Shown piece by piece: positions 24,219 through 34,270 of a stretch of DNA of 64,000 bases. Origin of the DNA: an uncultured Veillonella sp. GTDB taxonomy: Bacteria; Bacillota; Negativicutes; Veillonellales; Veillonellaceae. The stretch covers positions 1 to 64,000 of the forward strand of contig UPXS01000003.1 in the NCBI GenBank assembly GCA_900538355.1, read 5' to 3'. The position numbers were made by a program, and so were the translations under genes. The notes beneath the pieces are model-generated. The model saw only the letters and a list, made by a program, of their open reading frames with translations. It was not told where the DNA came from and did not search any database. Positions within the stretch are counted from its first letter, which is position 1. Every line of letters starts with the position of its first letter.

Positions 24219-27200
24219 ATGCAATTACTTAGGTTGGAATTAAAGGGCTTTAAATCGTTTGCAGATAAGACGGTTGTAAAATTCTCACCAGGAATGACTG
24301 CCGTTATTGGGCCTAACGGAAGTGGTAAAAGTAATATTACGGATGCTATGAAATGGGTTTTAGGGGAATCCAATGTCCGTAACTTACGTGGTCAAAAAGC
24401 AGAGGATATTATCTTCTCTGGTACGGAAAAACGCAAGCCTATGAGTGCTGCAGAGGTTACTCTTGTATTTGATAATAGTGACCAACAATTAGATTTAGAT
24501 ATGGCAGAGGTGGCTATTACACGTCGTATTTATCGTACTGGTGAAAGTGAGTTCCTTATCAATAAACGCTCTTGTCGTTTAAAGGATATTCACCTTTTAC
24601 TAGCCGATACAGGTCTTGGTAGAGACTCTATGGCCATCATCGGTCAGAATCGTATTGATGCTATTTTGAATTCAAAGCCTGAAGAGCGTCGTTTGATCTT
24701 TGAAGATGTAGCTGGTATTTCTCGCTTCAAAATCAATAAAGAGGATGCATTGCGTCGTATTGCTAGTACAGACCGAAACATGGAACGCGTACGCGACGTA
24801 ATGGCTACTATCGAAGAGCAACTAGGACCTTTGTCTGAAAAGGCGGAAAAGACTAAAAAATATATGACCTTAAGTCGTACAAAGCGCGACTATGATGGGG
24901 CATTAGGCTTTCACAATTATAAGACCTCTGATCGTTTATTAACGCGTTTTGAAAATGATAATATTGCATTTAAGGATGAAGAGATTGAGCTTCAAACTGA
25001 ATTATCTAAATTGGAAGCTCGCCGTCATATCTTGCAATCCTCATCAACAAAAGAGCAAGAACAGCTCAAGTTGTGGGAAGCTCAATATACGGAAAAGCAG
25101 CGTGATGAAGAGCGTTTAGCTGGTCATTTACGTCTGTTAGATGAGCAGTTGAAGACAGCTCACCGTGAGTTAGATGAAACATCTATGCGTATTAGTGAGC
25201 TAGAGGCGACTCAAAAAGGTGAAGAACAACAATTGCGCATCTTGAATCAATTGATTCAAGATGAAAGTGCTCAATTAATAGAAAAAGAGTCTAAACTAGA
25301 AGAGCTAGAGGCTAATTATAAAAAAGCTGTTGAAGATGTAAGTGCTGAGCAAGCGAAGTTCCAATCCTTGCAATCTAATCGTGAGGCCTTTGAGCAACGT
25401 CAATTAGAGGTTGTAAGTGCCATTGAAACGGCAAAGGCTAGTATTCGTAGCTTAGAAGCTCGTAAGGAAGAGTCTACAAAGCAATGTAAGGTTTTAAAGG
25501 CTGAAATAACTCAGGTAGATAATGAATTACAAGTAGCTCGCGGTGAATTTGACACATTAGGCCAAAAGTTCAATGCCATTTCTGCACAACGACAAGCCCT
25601 CGTTGATGGCGGCAAAGAAGCAGCCATACAAGCTCGTGAAGAACGAAAAGAATTACAAAAATTACGCACCCAAGAGCAACGTGTTAAAGGTCGTATCGAA
25701 CTATTAGCCCAATGGGAAGAACAACATGAAGGCTACTTAGAAGGTACTAAGAATATCCTAAATGGTAAAGGCTCTTGGCGCGAACAGATTACGGGCGCTG
25801 TGGGAGATCTCTTTACGGTAGAAGATAAATATACTACGGCTATCGAAACGGCATTAGGTGGTAGTGTTAATCACGTTGTGACTACTACAGCTCGTGCAGC
25901 GGCTGAAGGTGTTAACTACTTGAAATCTATTCAAGGTGGTCGCGTAACCTTCTTACCGATGGATTCAGTAAAAGGAAAACCCTACGATACGCCAGCTTTA
26001 CGTGAAAGTTGTGTAATCGGCACTGCTGTTGATTGTATTTCCTTTGATAATACGTACGCTCATATTTTCCAATACTTATTGGGCCGTACCTTGGTAGTAT
26101 CCTCCATGGATGATGCTATTGGACTGCAAAAAAAATATAATCAACAATTGCGCATTGTGACCCTTACGGGTGAACAATTCCAACCTGGCGGTTCTTTAAC
26201 TGGTGGTGCAACAAAGCGTAAGCGTGCCTCTGTATTGAGCCGTAAGGAAGAAGCGGCTAGCCTTGAACAAGAGCTCCTGCAAATTGAAGGGCACATTCGT
26301 TCCTTAACAACTAGCTTGGAAAACCTTGAAAAACGGGTTGAAGAAGCTGAAAAAGAACGAGCTACCCTTGATGAAAGCTACCAACATACGAACTTACTGT
26401 ATGTGGCTAGCGAAACAAAGGTACAAAATATACAAAATCAAATGGATCGTAAGAAACGTGTTCTCCATGAAGAAGAGCAACGTTTATTACAAATCGATAT
26501 TGATTTAGCTAGTACAACGGCTAACTTGAAAGACCAAGAAACAGCATTGGCTTCTTTGCAAGAAGACAACGGTGTAGATGGCAATCAAGGGGCCTTAATG
26601 GAGCGTTTAACTGAATTACAAAAGGTACAGCAACAGGCTTATGAAGCTTTCACAGAGGATCGCCTCACCTGTGATACGTTACGACAAACTATTAAGGAAC
26701 GTGAAACTCAGCGAGAACAACGTAATCAATCCATTGCTAACATTGTAGAGCGCTTAACGCCGTTACGTAATTTGTTAATTAGCACTACAGAGCGCTGTGA
26801 AGTGGAGTTACCTAAGGCTAAAGAAGTGGCAAATCGAGAATTGGCTGCAGTTACAGCAGAAGTTGAACGTCTGCGTACTCTTCGTGATGAAGCCTATGAT
26901 AAAACATCTACAGGTCGTGAGGAATTAGAATCTATCCTTAGCGAGCAAGACCGATTGAACCAACGCTATAAAGTAGTTCAAAGTCGTCTTGTGGATATGG
27001 AAGGTAAAATCACCCGTCATCGCATGGATTGTGAACGCTTTGTAGAAGAGTTACAAGAGCTTGGTTTTACATTGGAAGATGCGCAAGCCCTTCGCATTGA
27101 AGGTTCAGTTAGTGATTGGAAAGATGAACAAGCACGTCTAATGGCTGAAATTGCTGAGCTTGGTCCTGTCAATCCAAACGCTGTTGAGGAATATGAAGAA

Positions 27201-27773
27201 ACTAAAGCGCGTTATGATTTCTTAACTACACAGTTAGCAGATTTAGATACAGCGAAAGAGCAATTACAAGCGGTTATTGCTGAAATGGACAAGGCTATGA
27301 GTACACAGCTATACGATGTGTTAGATGTGGTAGGTCGTAGATTCCAAGAGGTATTTAGCCAACTATTTGGCGGTGGTACAGCTCAAATTGTACTGACTGA
27401 TCCAGATAATATCTTAACTGGTGGTATCGATTTCTACATTCAGCCGCCAGGGAAGAAACGACAACAATTGACCTTGTTATCCGGTGGAGAGCGTGCCCTT
27501 ACAGTTATTGCATTATTGTTCTCGTTCCTAGACTATCGTCCTGCGCCGTTCTGCGTGCTTGACGAAGTTGACGCAGCGCTTGATGAAGCCAATGTAGAAC
27601 GATTTAGTTCTTACTTAAATCGGGTAAATAAAGAAACACAATTTATCGTAGTATCGCACCGTAAAAAGACGATGGAAGCTGCCGAAGTATTACAAGGGGT
27701 GACCATGGTTGAACGAGGCGTATCGCGATTATTAACAGTAGCATTTGAAGATGTGAAGGAGGATCTAGCATAA
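24219..27773 (+). CDS. smc: Chromosome segregation ATPase SMC
   Basis: Core of the bacterial condensin that compacts and separates the chromosome with ScpA and ScpB, which are not in this window. Walker A 'GPNGSGKSNI' is at residues 32-41. Long coiled coils run at about 170-490 and 670-1000. The hinge is at about 500-650 ('GAVGDLFTVEDKY...LGGSVNHVV'). The C-terminal head has the signature 'LLSGGERALTVIAL' and Walker B 'FCVLDEVDAALD'. The 1184 residues are full length. AAGGAGG precedes ATG 24219, and the stop overlaps ftsY by one base. Confidence 0.98.
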   Translation: MQLLRLELKGFKSFADKTVVKFSPGMTAVIGPNGSGKSNITDAMKWVLGESNVRNLRGQKAEDIIFSGTEKRKPMSAAEVTLVFDNSDQQLDLDMAEVAITRRIYRTGESEFLINKRSCRLKDIHLLLADTGLGRDSMAIIGQNRIDAILNSKPEERRLIFEDVAGISRFKINKEDALRRIASTDRNMERVRDVMATIEEQLGPLSEKAEKTKKYMTLSRTKRDYDGALGFHNYKTSDRLLTRFENDNIAFKDEEIELQTELSKLEARRHILQSSSTKEQEQLKLWEAQYTEKQRDEERLAGHLRLLDEQLKTAHRELDETSMRISELEATQKGEEQQLRILNQLIQDESAQLIEKESKLEELEANYKKAVEDVSAEQAKFQSLQSNREAFEQRQLEVVSAIETAKASIRSLEARKEESTKQCKVLKAEITQVDNELQVARGEFDTLGQKFNAISAQRQALVDGGKEAAIQAREERKELQKLRTQEQRVKGRIELLAQWEEQHEGYLEGTKNILNGKGSWREQITGAVGDLFTVEDKYTTAIETALGGSVNHVVTTTARAAAEGVNYLKSIQGGRVTFLPMDSVKGKPYDTPALRESCVIGTAVDCISFDNTYAHIFQYLLGRTLVVSSMDDAIGLQKKYNQQLRIVTLTGEQFQPGGSLTGGATKRKRASVLSRKEEAASLEQELLQIEGHIRSLTTSLENLEKRVEEAEKERATLDESYQHTNLLYVASETKVQNIQNQMDRKKRVLHEEEQRLLQIDIDLASTTANLKDQETALASLQEDNGVDGNQGALMERLTELQKVQQQAYEAFTEDRLTCDTLRQTIKERETQREQRNQSIANIVERLTPLRNLLISTTERCEVELPKAKEVANRELAAVTAEVERLRTLRDEAYDKTSTGREELESILSEQDRLNQRYKVVQSRLVDMEGKITRHRMDCERFVEELQELGFTLEDAQALRIEGSVSDWKDEQARLMAEIAELGPVNPNAVEEYEETKARYDFLTTQLADLDTAKEQLQAVIAEMDKAMSTQLYDVLDVVGRRFQEVFSQLFGGGTAQIVLTDPDNILTGGIDFYIQPPGKKRQQLTLLSGGERALTVIALLFSFLDYRPAPFCVLDEVDAALDEANVERFSSYLNRVNKETQFIVVSHRKKTMEAAEVLQGVTMVERGVSRLLTVAFEDVKEDLA

Positions 27774-28708
27774 TGGCATTTGGATTCTTTGATAGAATTA
27801 AAGAGGGCTTGGAGAAAACTCGTAAGTCTTTTGTAAAAAACGTAGAAAGTATCGTTATCGGTTATGCTCAAATTGATGATGATTTCTTAGATGATTTAGA
27901 AGCAGTTATGCTCACTAGTGACTTAGGTCCTAAAACGACAGAATACTTGATGAGAGAAATTCGTCGTGGTGTAACGGAAGGTATCATCAACAATACTGGT
28001 GATGTAATGCCGTTTATGGAAGACCGCATCACAGAAATGCTAGTTGACCAAGAGGATGAAATCACACTTCACCATCCAGAGGTTATCTTAGTAGTTGGGG
28101 TAAATGGTGTCGGTAAAACTACGACTATCGCTAAATTGGCTAACTATTATACCAAGGAAGGTAAAAAGGTTATTATCGCTGCAGGTGATACATTCCGTGC
28201 CGCTGCAGCTGACCAATTATCTATCTGGGCAGATCGTGTAGGTGTGCCTATCGTTAAACATAAAGAAGGGGCTGATCCTGCAGCTGTTGTATACGATGCA
28301 ATGGAAGCGGCTAAAGCTCGTAATGCAGACCTTGTTATCGTCGATACTGCAGGTCGTTTACATACTAAAGTTAATCTTATGGAAGAACTTAAAAAGATGG
28401 GCCGCGTAGCGAATAACCACATAGAAGGGGCTCCGCATCAAACCTTGCTCGTCTTAGACGGCACTACAGGTCAAAATGCAGTAAGCCAAGCCAAATTATT
28501 TGGACAAGCAGTACCAGTAAATGGTATTGTTGTTACTAAGCTTGATGGTACAGCAAAAGGTGGCGTAGTTATCTCTATTAAAGAGGAATTAGGCGTACCT
28601 GTACGTTGGATTGGTATCGGCGAAGGCATGGATGACTTGCGTCCATTTAATGCAAAAGAATTTGCTAATGCACTATTTAATAAAGGAATGATTCAAGGTG
28701 ACAAATAA
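27773..28708 (+). CDS. ftsY: Signal recognition particle receptor FtsY
   Basis: Membrane-associated GTPase that receives ribosomes with nascent membrane proteins from SRP. It has the NG domain only, with a short N terminus (311 residues). Motifs are G1 'GVNGVGKTTTIAKLA', the insertion-box region 'DTFRAAAADQL', G3 'DTAGR' and G4 'TKLDGTAKGG'. It is translationally coupled to smc (TAATG) and overlaps the next gene by 11 bases. Confidence 0.97.
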   Translation: MAFGFFDRIKEGLEKTRKSFVKNVESIVIGYAQIDDDFLDDLEAVMLTSDLGPKTTEYLMREIRRGVTEGIINNTGDVMPFMEDRITEMLVDQEDEITLHHPEVILVVGVNGVGKTTTIAKLANYYTKEGKKVIIAAGDTFRAAAADQLSIWADRVGVPIVKHKEGADPAAVVYDAMEAAKARNADLVIVDTAGRLHTKVNLMEELKKMGRVANNHIEGAPHQTLLVLDGTTGQNAVSQAKLFGQAVPVNGIVVTKLDGTAKGGVVISIKEELGVPVRWIGIGEGMDDLRPFNAKEFANALFNKGMIQGDK

Positions 28709-29081
28709 ATATAACCGGGAATTCTTACTTGAATATGTAGAATCTGAAAATAAAAAAAATGAATGTAATGTTAGCCTAGAAAATATGAATAAGATTGTTA
28801 GCTTAATCGAGTATTTCGGCATTGAATTATATCGTCCTATTACGAGATTACTACTTTCAAACTGGGAAGAGATTACTGAACGTATTAATAACTATACTGA
28901 GTCAGATTGGATGATGGCTGATGAAATCCAAAAGACTACACCAACATTAGATCGCTTTTCTATTGCTATGCTCATTGAAGTCTTAGAAGGTGAGGATACT
29001 TTTAACCAAGCAGAAAATGCAGGTCGTCGTTTAACGGATGCAGAAATGAAGGCTATCCGTAAACATCAGGATGAACAGTAA
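28698..29081 (+). CDS. Uncharacterised 127-residue protein between ftsY and uvrB
   Basis: Not recognised. A small soluble protein, acidic and mostly helical by composition, with no signal peptide, membrane segment or cysteine cluster. Notable stretches are 'LIEYFGIELYRPITRLLLSNWEEI' and 'AGRRLTDAEMKAIRKHQ'. The start is GTG 28698, inside the end of ftsY, with an AAGGAAT-like site upstream. The stop overlaps the uvrB start (TAATG). Tight overlap on both sides argues that it is a real, co-translated gene. Its link with SRP targeting or DNA repair is unknown. Confidence 0.8.
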   Translation: MTNKYNREFLLEYVESENKKNECNVSLENMNKIVSLIEYFGIELYRPITRLLLSNWEEITERINNYTESDWMMADEIQKTTPTLDRFSIAMLIEVLEGEDTFNQAENAGRRLTDAEMKAIRKHQDEQ

Positions 29082-31255
29082 TGAAACATAATACATATAA
29101 TTACGAAGGGGGCCAACCATTTAAAGTGGAGGCGCCCTTTACGCCTACAGGGGACCAACCAACTGCGATTCAGTCTTTAACAGAAGGCATTGAACGCGGT
29201 GAATGGGCCCAAGTTTTACTCGGTGCCACTGGTACAGGTAAAACCTTTACAATGGCTAAGGTTATTGAGGCGGTTCAAAAGCCAACTCTGATTATTGCAC
29301 ACAATAAGACCTTAGCTGCCCAGCTATGTAGTGAGTTTAAAAGCTTCTTCCCTAATAATGCGGTAGAATACTTTGTATCTTACTACGATTTCTATCAACC
29401 AGAAGCGTATATTCCTTCTAGTGATACGTACATCGAGAAGGATGCGTCTATTAATGATGAAATCGATAAACTGCGACATAGCGCTACGATGAGCCTCTTT
29501 GAGCGCCGCGATGTGATCATCGTTGCCTCTGTTAGCTGTATTTACGGCTTAGGTGACCCTGAGGACTACTCTGAACTAGTGTTGTCCTTGCGCTTAGGTC
29601 AGACGAAATCTCGCGATGAAATTCTATCTAAACTCGTAGATATTCAATATACGAGAAATGATATGAACTTTATTCGCGGTACCTTCCGTGTACAAGGGGA
29701 TACTATCGAGATTTTCCCTGCCGCGTGTAGTGAAAGAGCCATTCGGGTGGAACTCTTTGGCGATGAAATCGATCGCCTCGTTGAGGTAGATGCTTTGACT
29801 GGCGAAGTTATTGCTGAACGCAAGCACGTTGCAGTCTATCCAGCATCTCACTATGTAACAACGAAAGATAAGATGCGTATTGCTGTAGAGCGTATTGAAG
29901 CTGAATTAGACGAACAATTAGCTAAATTAAAAGCTGCAGACCGTCTATTGGAGGCTCAACGCCTTGAACAGCGTACCCGTTACGATATAGAAATGATGCA
30001 AGAAATGGGCTATTGCTCAGGCATCGAAAACTATTCCCGCCACATGTCTGAACGTAAGGCTGGAGAGGCTCCATATACATTGATAGACTATTTCCCAGAT
30101 GACTTCCTCATCATGGTGGACGAGTCTCATGTAACCATTCCTCAAGTACGTGCCATGTATAATGGTGACCGTGCGCGTAAAGAATCACTTATTGAATATG
30201 GATTCCGTCTGCCGTCTGCGCTTGATAATAGACCGCTTCAATTCGATGAGTTCGTAGAGCGTATCAATCAAATCGTCTATGTATCGGCAACGCCTGGTCC
30301 ATACGAAATGGAAGTACAAACGAATATTGCAGAACAAATCATTCGTCCTACAGGTTTATTAGATCCATCTATTGAAATTCGTCCTATTAAGGGACAAATG
30401 GATGATTTGCTTGGAGAAATTCATAAGCGTGCAGCTAAGAATGAGCGCGTCCTCGTTACGACCTTAACAAAGAAAATGGCAGAGGACTTAACAGAGTTCT
30501 TGAAGGAAATGGGCGTCCGCGTTCGATACCTTCATTCGGATATCGTTACTATCGAGCGTGCTGAAATTATCCGTGACTTACGAGCGGGTGTATTCGATGT
30601 ACTAGTTGGTATCAACTTGCTCCGTGAAGGCCTTGATATGCCAGAGGTTTCTTTAGTGGCTATCTTAGATGCGGATAAGGAAGGTTTCTTGCGTTCCGAT
30701 ACAGCTATGATTCAAACAATCGGTCGCGCCGCTCGTAATGTGAATGGTCACGTTATCATGTATGCAGACCGTGTAACAGGTTCTATGCAACGAGCTATCG
30801 ATGAAACAGATCGCCGTCGTGCCGTGCAAGAGGCTTATAATATTGAACATAATATTACGCCTAAGTCTGTCTCTAAAGATGTAAAAGAGCTTATTGAGTT
30901 GACGAAAATTGAAGAAGATATGGTCACCGATGGAAAGGGCTTTTCACCAAAGAAAGGGAAAAAGAAATCCTCTACAACGGGTATGGACCATGGACACGAA
31001 CCATATGCACAAGATATATCTACGCCTAAGGTGGCAGATATAACGCCGGAAGAGTTATTCAATAAAATTGAAGAGCTCGACCGTCAAATGAAGGCCGCTG
31101 CAAAGCAGCTTGAATTTGAAAAGGCTGCAAAACTGCGTGATCAATTAGGAGAACTACGTCAGCAATGGTCCGATATGCATAGCGCAGGTGAAAGCAAGTT
31201 AAAAAAACCTGCGACATCTAAAGGTAGAAAGCGGACCAGCTCAAAGAGTAAATAG
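29081..31255 (+). CDS. uvrB: Excinuclease ABC subunit B
   Basis: Damage-verifying helicase of nucleotide excision repair. Walker A is 'GATGTGKTFT', and the beta-hairpin region is 'YYDFYQPEAYIPSSDTYIEKD'. Helicase motifs include 'DESH', 'VSATPG' and 'QTIGRAARN'. A UVR motif near the C terminus ('QLEFEKAAKLRDQL') binds UvrC. The 724 residues include an extra lysine- and serine-rich tail (KGRKRTSSKSK). It starts at ATG 29081, overlapping the preceding stop. uvrA and uvrC follow on the same strand. No Bacillus-type SOS box was seen near it. Confidence 0.98.
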   Translation: MKHNTYNYEGGQPFKVEAPFTPTGDQPTAIQSLTEGIERGEWAQVLLGATGTGKTFTMAKVIEAVQKPTLIIAHNKTLAAQLCSEFKSFFPNNAVEYFVSYYDFYQPEAYIPSSDTYIEKDASINDEIDKLRHSATMSLFERRDVIIVASVSCIYGLGDPEDYSELVLSLRLGQTKSRDEILSKLVDIQYTRNDMNFIRGTFRVQGDTIEIFPAACSERAIRVELFGDEIDRLVEVDALTGEVIAERKHVAVYPASHYVTTKDKMRIAVERIEAELDEQLAKLKAADRLLEAQRLEQRTRYDIEMMQEMGYCSGIENYSRHMSERKAGEAPYTLIDYFPDDFLIMVDESHVTIPQVRAMYNGDRARKESLIEYGFRLPSALDNRPLQFDEFVERINQIVYVSATPGPYEMEVQTNIAEQIIRPTGLLDPSIEIRPIKGQMDDLLGEIHKRAAKNERVLVTTLTKKMAEDLTEFLKEMGVRVRYLHSDIVTIERAEIIRDLRAGVFDVLVGINLLREGLDMPEVSLVAILDADKEGFLRSDTAMIQTIGRAARNVNGHVIMYADRVTGSMQRAIDETDRRRAVQEAYNIEHNITPKSVSKDVKELIELTKIEEDMVTDGKGFSPKKGKKKSSTTGMDHGHEPYAQDISTPKVADITPEELFNKIEELDRQMKAAAKQLEFEKAAKLRDQLGELRQQWSDMHSAGESKLKKPATSKGRKRTSSKSK

Positions 31256-31330
31256 ATTGTAAGAAAATACATAGATTATATAGACTATATGTGCGATAAT
31301 ATAGATATATTATTTCATGTTAGTAAACAG

Positions 31331-31362
31331 AGAGATGATGCCGTTTGGTATCATCTCTTTAA
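31331..31362 (+). terminator. Hairpin upstream of uvrA
   Basis: 12-bp stem AGAGATGATGCC/GGTATCATCTCT followed by a short T tract, ending only about 17 bases before the uvrA start. It could be the uvrB terminator or an attenuator within the uvrBA transcript. Confidence 0.55.
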
Positions 31363-31374
31363 ATAGGGAACATA

Positions 31375-34227
31375 ATGAAAGATCAATTGATTGTAAAAGG
31401 TGCGCGTCAGCATAACCTTAAAAATATAGATATATCCTTACCACGGGACCAGTTTATCGTGTTGACTGGCCTCAGTGGTTCTGGTAAATCGTCCTTGGCA
31501 TTCGATACGATTTATGCAGAAGGGCAACGACGCTATGTAGAGTCTTTATCTGCTTATGCACGTCAATTCTTGGGACAAATGGATAAACCCGATGTAGACT
31601 ATATTGAAGGTTTATCTCCAGCTATTTCTATCGATCAAAAGACCACAAGCCGTAACCCTCGTTCTACAGTTGGTACTGTAACGGAGATTTACGATTACTT
31701 GCGTCTATTATTTGCTCGCATAGGTCATGCCCATTGTCCAGAATGTGGTAAGCCTATTACACAGCAAACGATACAACAAATGACAGATGACGTAATGAGC
31801 TTCCCAGAAGGTACTAAGATTTTAGTATTAGCCCCTATGATTCAAGGGAAAAAAGGGGAGCATAAATCTGTCTTTGAACAACTTCGAAAAGAAGGCTTTG
31901 TTCGTGCCCGTGTAGATGGCGTTGTACGTACATTAGATGAAGATATTATATTAGAGAAAAATAAAAAACACTCCATCGATATCGTTGTAGACCGTCTCGT
32001 TGTAAAAGAAGGTATTGAATCTCGCTTAGCAGACTCTATGGAGACCGCATCAAAATGGGCAGAAGGCATTGTAGTTATCCAAGAGGTAGATGGACCTGAA
32101 CATATGTATAGCCAACACTTTGCATGTCCCGATTGCCATATTTCCTTACCGAAAATTGAGCCACGTATGTTCTCCTTTAATAGTCCATTTGGTGCCTGCC
32201 CAGCTTGTTTGGGAATTGGCTCTACCATGGAAGTAGACGAAGAACGCGTTATTCCAGATGGATCTATTACCTTTGCCGATGGTTGTGTACAAGCGTTGAG
32301 CTCTAACCCTAATGCATGGTTTATGCGCCAAGTAGAAGGTCTATTAAAAGCTAATGGATACTCTTTAGATTCTACCTATGATGAATTGCCAAAAGCATTA
32401 CAGAAAAAAGTAATGTATGGCACGACAGATAAGGTGGCTTTCACGTACGAAAATATGCGCGGCGAAGTGAAGGAATTCTTTACTGAGTACGAAGGTATTT
32501 TACCGATGGTAAAACGCCGTCATAGTGAAGCCTCTACCGATTCTATGCGTGAAGAGTTTGAAAAATTTATGTCCATTAAGCCTTGTACTACATGCCATGG
32601 AGCTCGTCTTAAACCTGAAGTATTAGCTATAACCGTAGGGGATAAGAACATCAATGAAGTGACCCAATTGACCATTAAAGAAGCACTCGATTTCTTTAGT
32701 AAGTTACAGTTAACAGAGCGGGAACAAGTGATTGGGGCTCAAATTTTGAAGGAAATCAATGCTCGTCTTGGATTCCTCAATAATGTAGGCCTTGATTATC
32801 TTACTATGAACCGTAGTGCAGGTACTTTGTCTGGTGGTGAAGCGCAACGTATTCGTCTAGCTACACAAATCGGCTCTGGTTTGGTAGGTGTATTGTACAT
32901 CTTAGACGAACCGTCCATAGGGCTACATCAACGAGATAATGATCGACTCATCGATACGCTGAAAGGCTTGCGTGATTTAGGTAATACCTTGCTCGTTGTA
33001 GAACATGACGAAGATACGATGCGTGCGGCTGACTATCTCGTGGACATTGGGCCCGGTGCAGGTGAGCATGGCGGTCAAATCATTGCCGCTGGTACGGTAG
33101 ACGAAGTGATGAAGGTAGAAAACTCCATTACTGGTCAATATTTGAGTGGTCGTAAATTTATCGCTCTTCCGGAAGAACGCCGTAAACCAGGTAAGAACTG
33201 CATTGAAATTCGCGGTGCTAAGGAAAACAATTTACAAAATGTAAATGTAAAGTTCCCTATTGGCTTATTCAATGTTGTTACTGGTGTCAGCGGTTCTGGT
33301 AAGTCTACCTTGATTAATGAAATTCTCTACAAAGGTTTAGCTAATCAATTATATCGCTCTAATCACAAAGTAGGGGCTCATAAAGAAATCCGTGGTCTTG
33401 AACATATCGATAAAATCATCAATATTGACCAAAGTCCTATCGGTCGTACGCCGCGCTCTAATCCAGCTACCTATACAGGTGTATTCGATGCTATACGCGA
33501 GCTCTATAGTCAAACACCGGAAGCAAAGATGCGCGGTTACAAACAAGGGCGCTTTAGCTTTAACGTAAAAGGTGGCCGCTGTGAAGCTTGTCGTGGTGAC
33601 GGTATCATCAAAATTGAAATGCACTTCTTACCAGATGTGTACGTACCTTGTGAGGTTTGTAAGGGAGCCCGTTATAACCGAGAAACCTTAGAGGTTAAAT
33701 ACAAAGGTAAATCTATTGCAGATGTACTAGATATGACGGTAGATGAGGCGGTTGAGTTCTTCAGCGCCATTCCGAAGATCAATCGTAAAATGGTTACCTT
33801 GCAAGAGGTAGGTCTTGGGTATATTCGTTTAGGTCAAGCAGCAACAACCTTATCTGGTGGTGAAGCACAACGCGTTAAATTAGCTACTGAATTAGCTCGT
33901 CGCAGCACAGGTAAAACATTGTACATCCTAGATGAACCGACTACAGGTCTTCACGCCGAAGATATTCGCAAGTTATTACACGTATTGCAACAACTCGTAG
34001 AGGGTGGCGATACCGTTGTGGTTATCGAGCATAATTTAGATGTCATTAAGATGGCAGACCACATCATAGACCTCGGTCCAGAAGGCGGTAATCGCGGTGG
34101 TACTATCGTAGCTACAGGTACACCTGAGGAAATCGTTAAGGTGAAAGAAAGTTATACCGGCAAATTCTTAGGTCCTGTATTAGAACAGACTAAGAAATTT
34201 ATGAAAGCAGCTCAAAAGAAGAAATAA
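31375..34227 (+). CDS. uvrA: Excinuclease ABC subunit A
   Basis: DNA-damage sensor ATPase of nucleotide excision repair that acts with UvrB. It has two ABC-type ATPase modules: Walker A 'GLSGSGKSSLAF' near residue 30 and 'GVSGSGKSTLIN' near 640. Two signature motifs 'LSGGEAQRI' and 'LSGGEAQRV' and two Walker B 'YILDEPS/T' motifs are present. Zinc-binding cysteines are at 'CPECGK', 'CPDC...CPAC' and 'CEACRGDG...CEVCKG'. The 950 residues are full length. The ribosome site is weak (AGGGA). Confidence 0.98.
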   Translation: MKDQLIVKGARQHNLKNIDISLPRDQFIVLTGLSGSGKSSLAFDTIYAEGQRRYVESLSAYARQFLGQMDKPDVDYIEGLSPAISIDQKTTSRNPRSTVGTVTEIYDYLRLLFARIGHAHCPECGKPITQQTIQQMTDDVMSFPEGTKILVLAPMIQGKKGEHKSVFEQLRKEGFVRARVDGVVRTLDEDIILEKNKKHSIDIVVDRLVVKEGIESRLADSMETASKWAEGIVVIQEVDGPEHMYSQHFACPDCHISLPKIEPRMFSFNSPFGACPACLGIGSTMEVDEERVIPDGSITFADGCVQALSSNPNAWFMRQVEGLLKANGYSLDSTYDELPKALQKKVMYGTTDKVAFTYENMRGEVKEFFTEYEGILPMVKRRHSEASTDSMREEFEKFMSIKPCTTCHGARLKPEVLAITVGDKNINEVTQLTIKEALDFFSKLQLTEREQVIGAQILKEINARLGFLNNVGLDYLTMNRSAGTLSGGEAQRIRLATQIGSGLVGVLYILDEPSIGLHQRDNDRLIDTLKGLRDLGNTLLVVEHDEDTMRAADYLVDIGPGAGEHGGQIIAAGTVDEVMKVENSITGQYLSGRKFIALPEERRKPGKNCIEIRGAKENNLQNVNVKFPIGLFNVVTGVSGSGKSTLINEILYKGLANQLYRSNHKVGAHKEIRGLEHIDKIINIDQSPIGRTPRSNPATYTGVFDAIRELYSQTPEAKMRGYKQGRFSFNVKGGRCEACRGDGIIKIEMHFLPDVYVPCEVCKGARYNRETLEVKYKGKSIADVLDMTVDEAVEFFSAIPKINRKMVTLQEVGLGYIRLGQAATTLSGGEAQRVKLATELARRSTGKTLYILDEPTTGLHAEDIRKLLHVLQQLVEGGDTVVVIEHNLDVIKMADHIIDLGPEGGNRGGTIVATGTPEEIVKVKESYTGKFLGPVLEQTKKFMKAAQKKK

Positions 34228-34270
34228 TAGTGTGTACAAAGCTTAAAAATCTACGAGGAAAGGAGGACAT

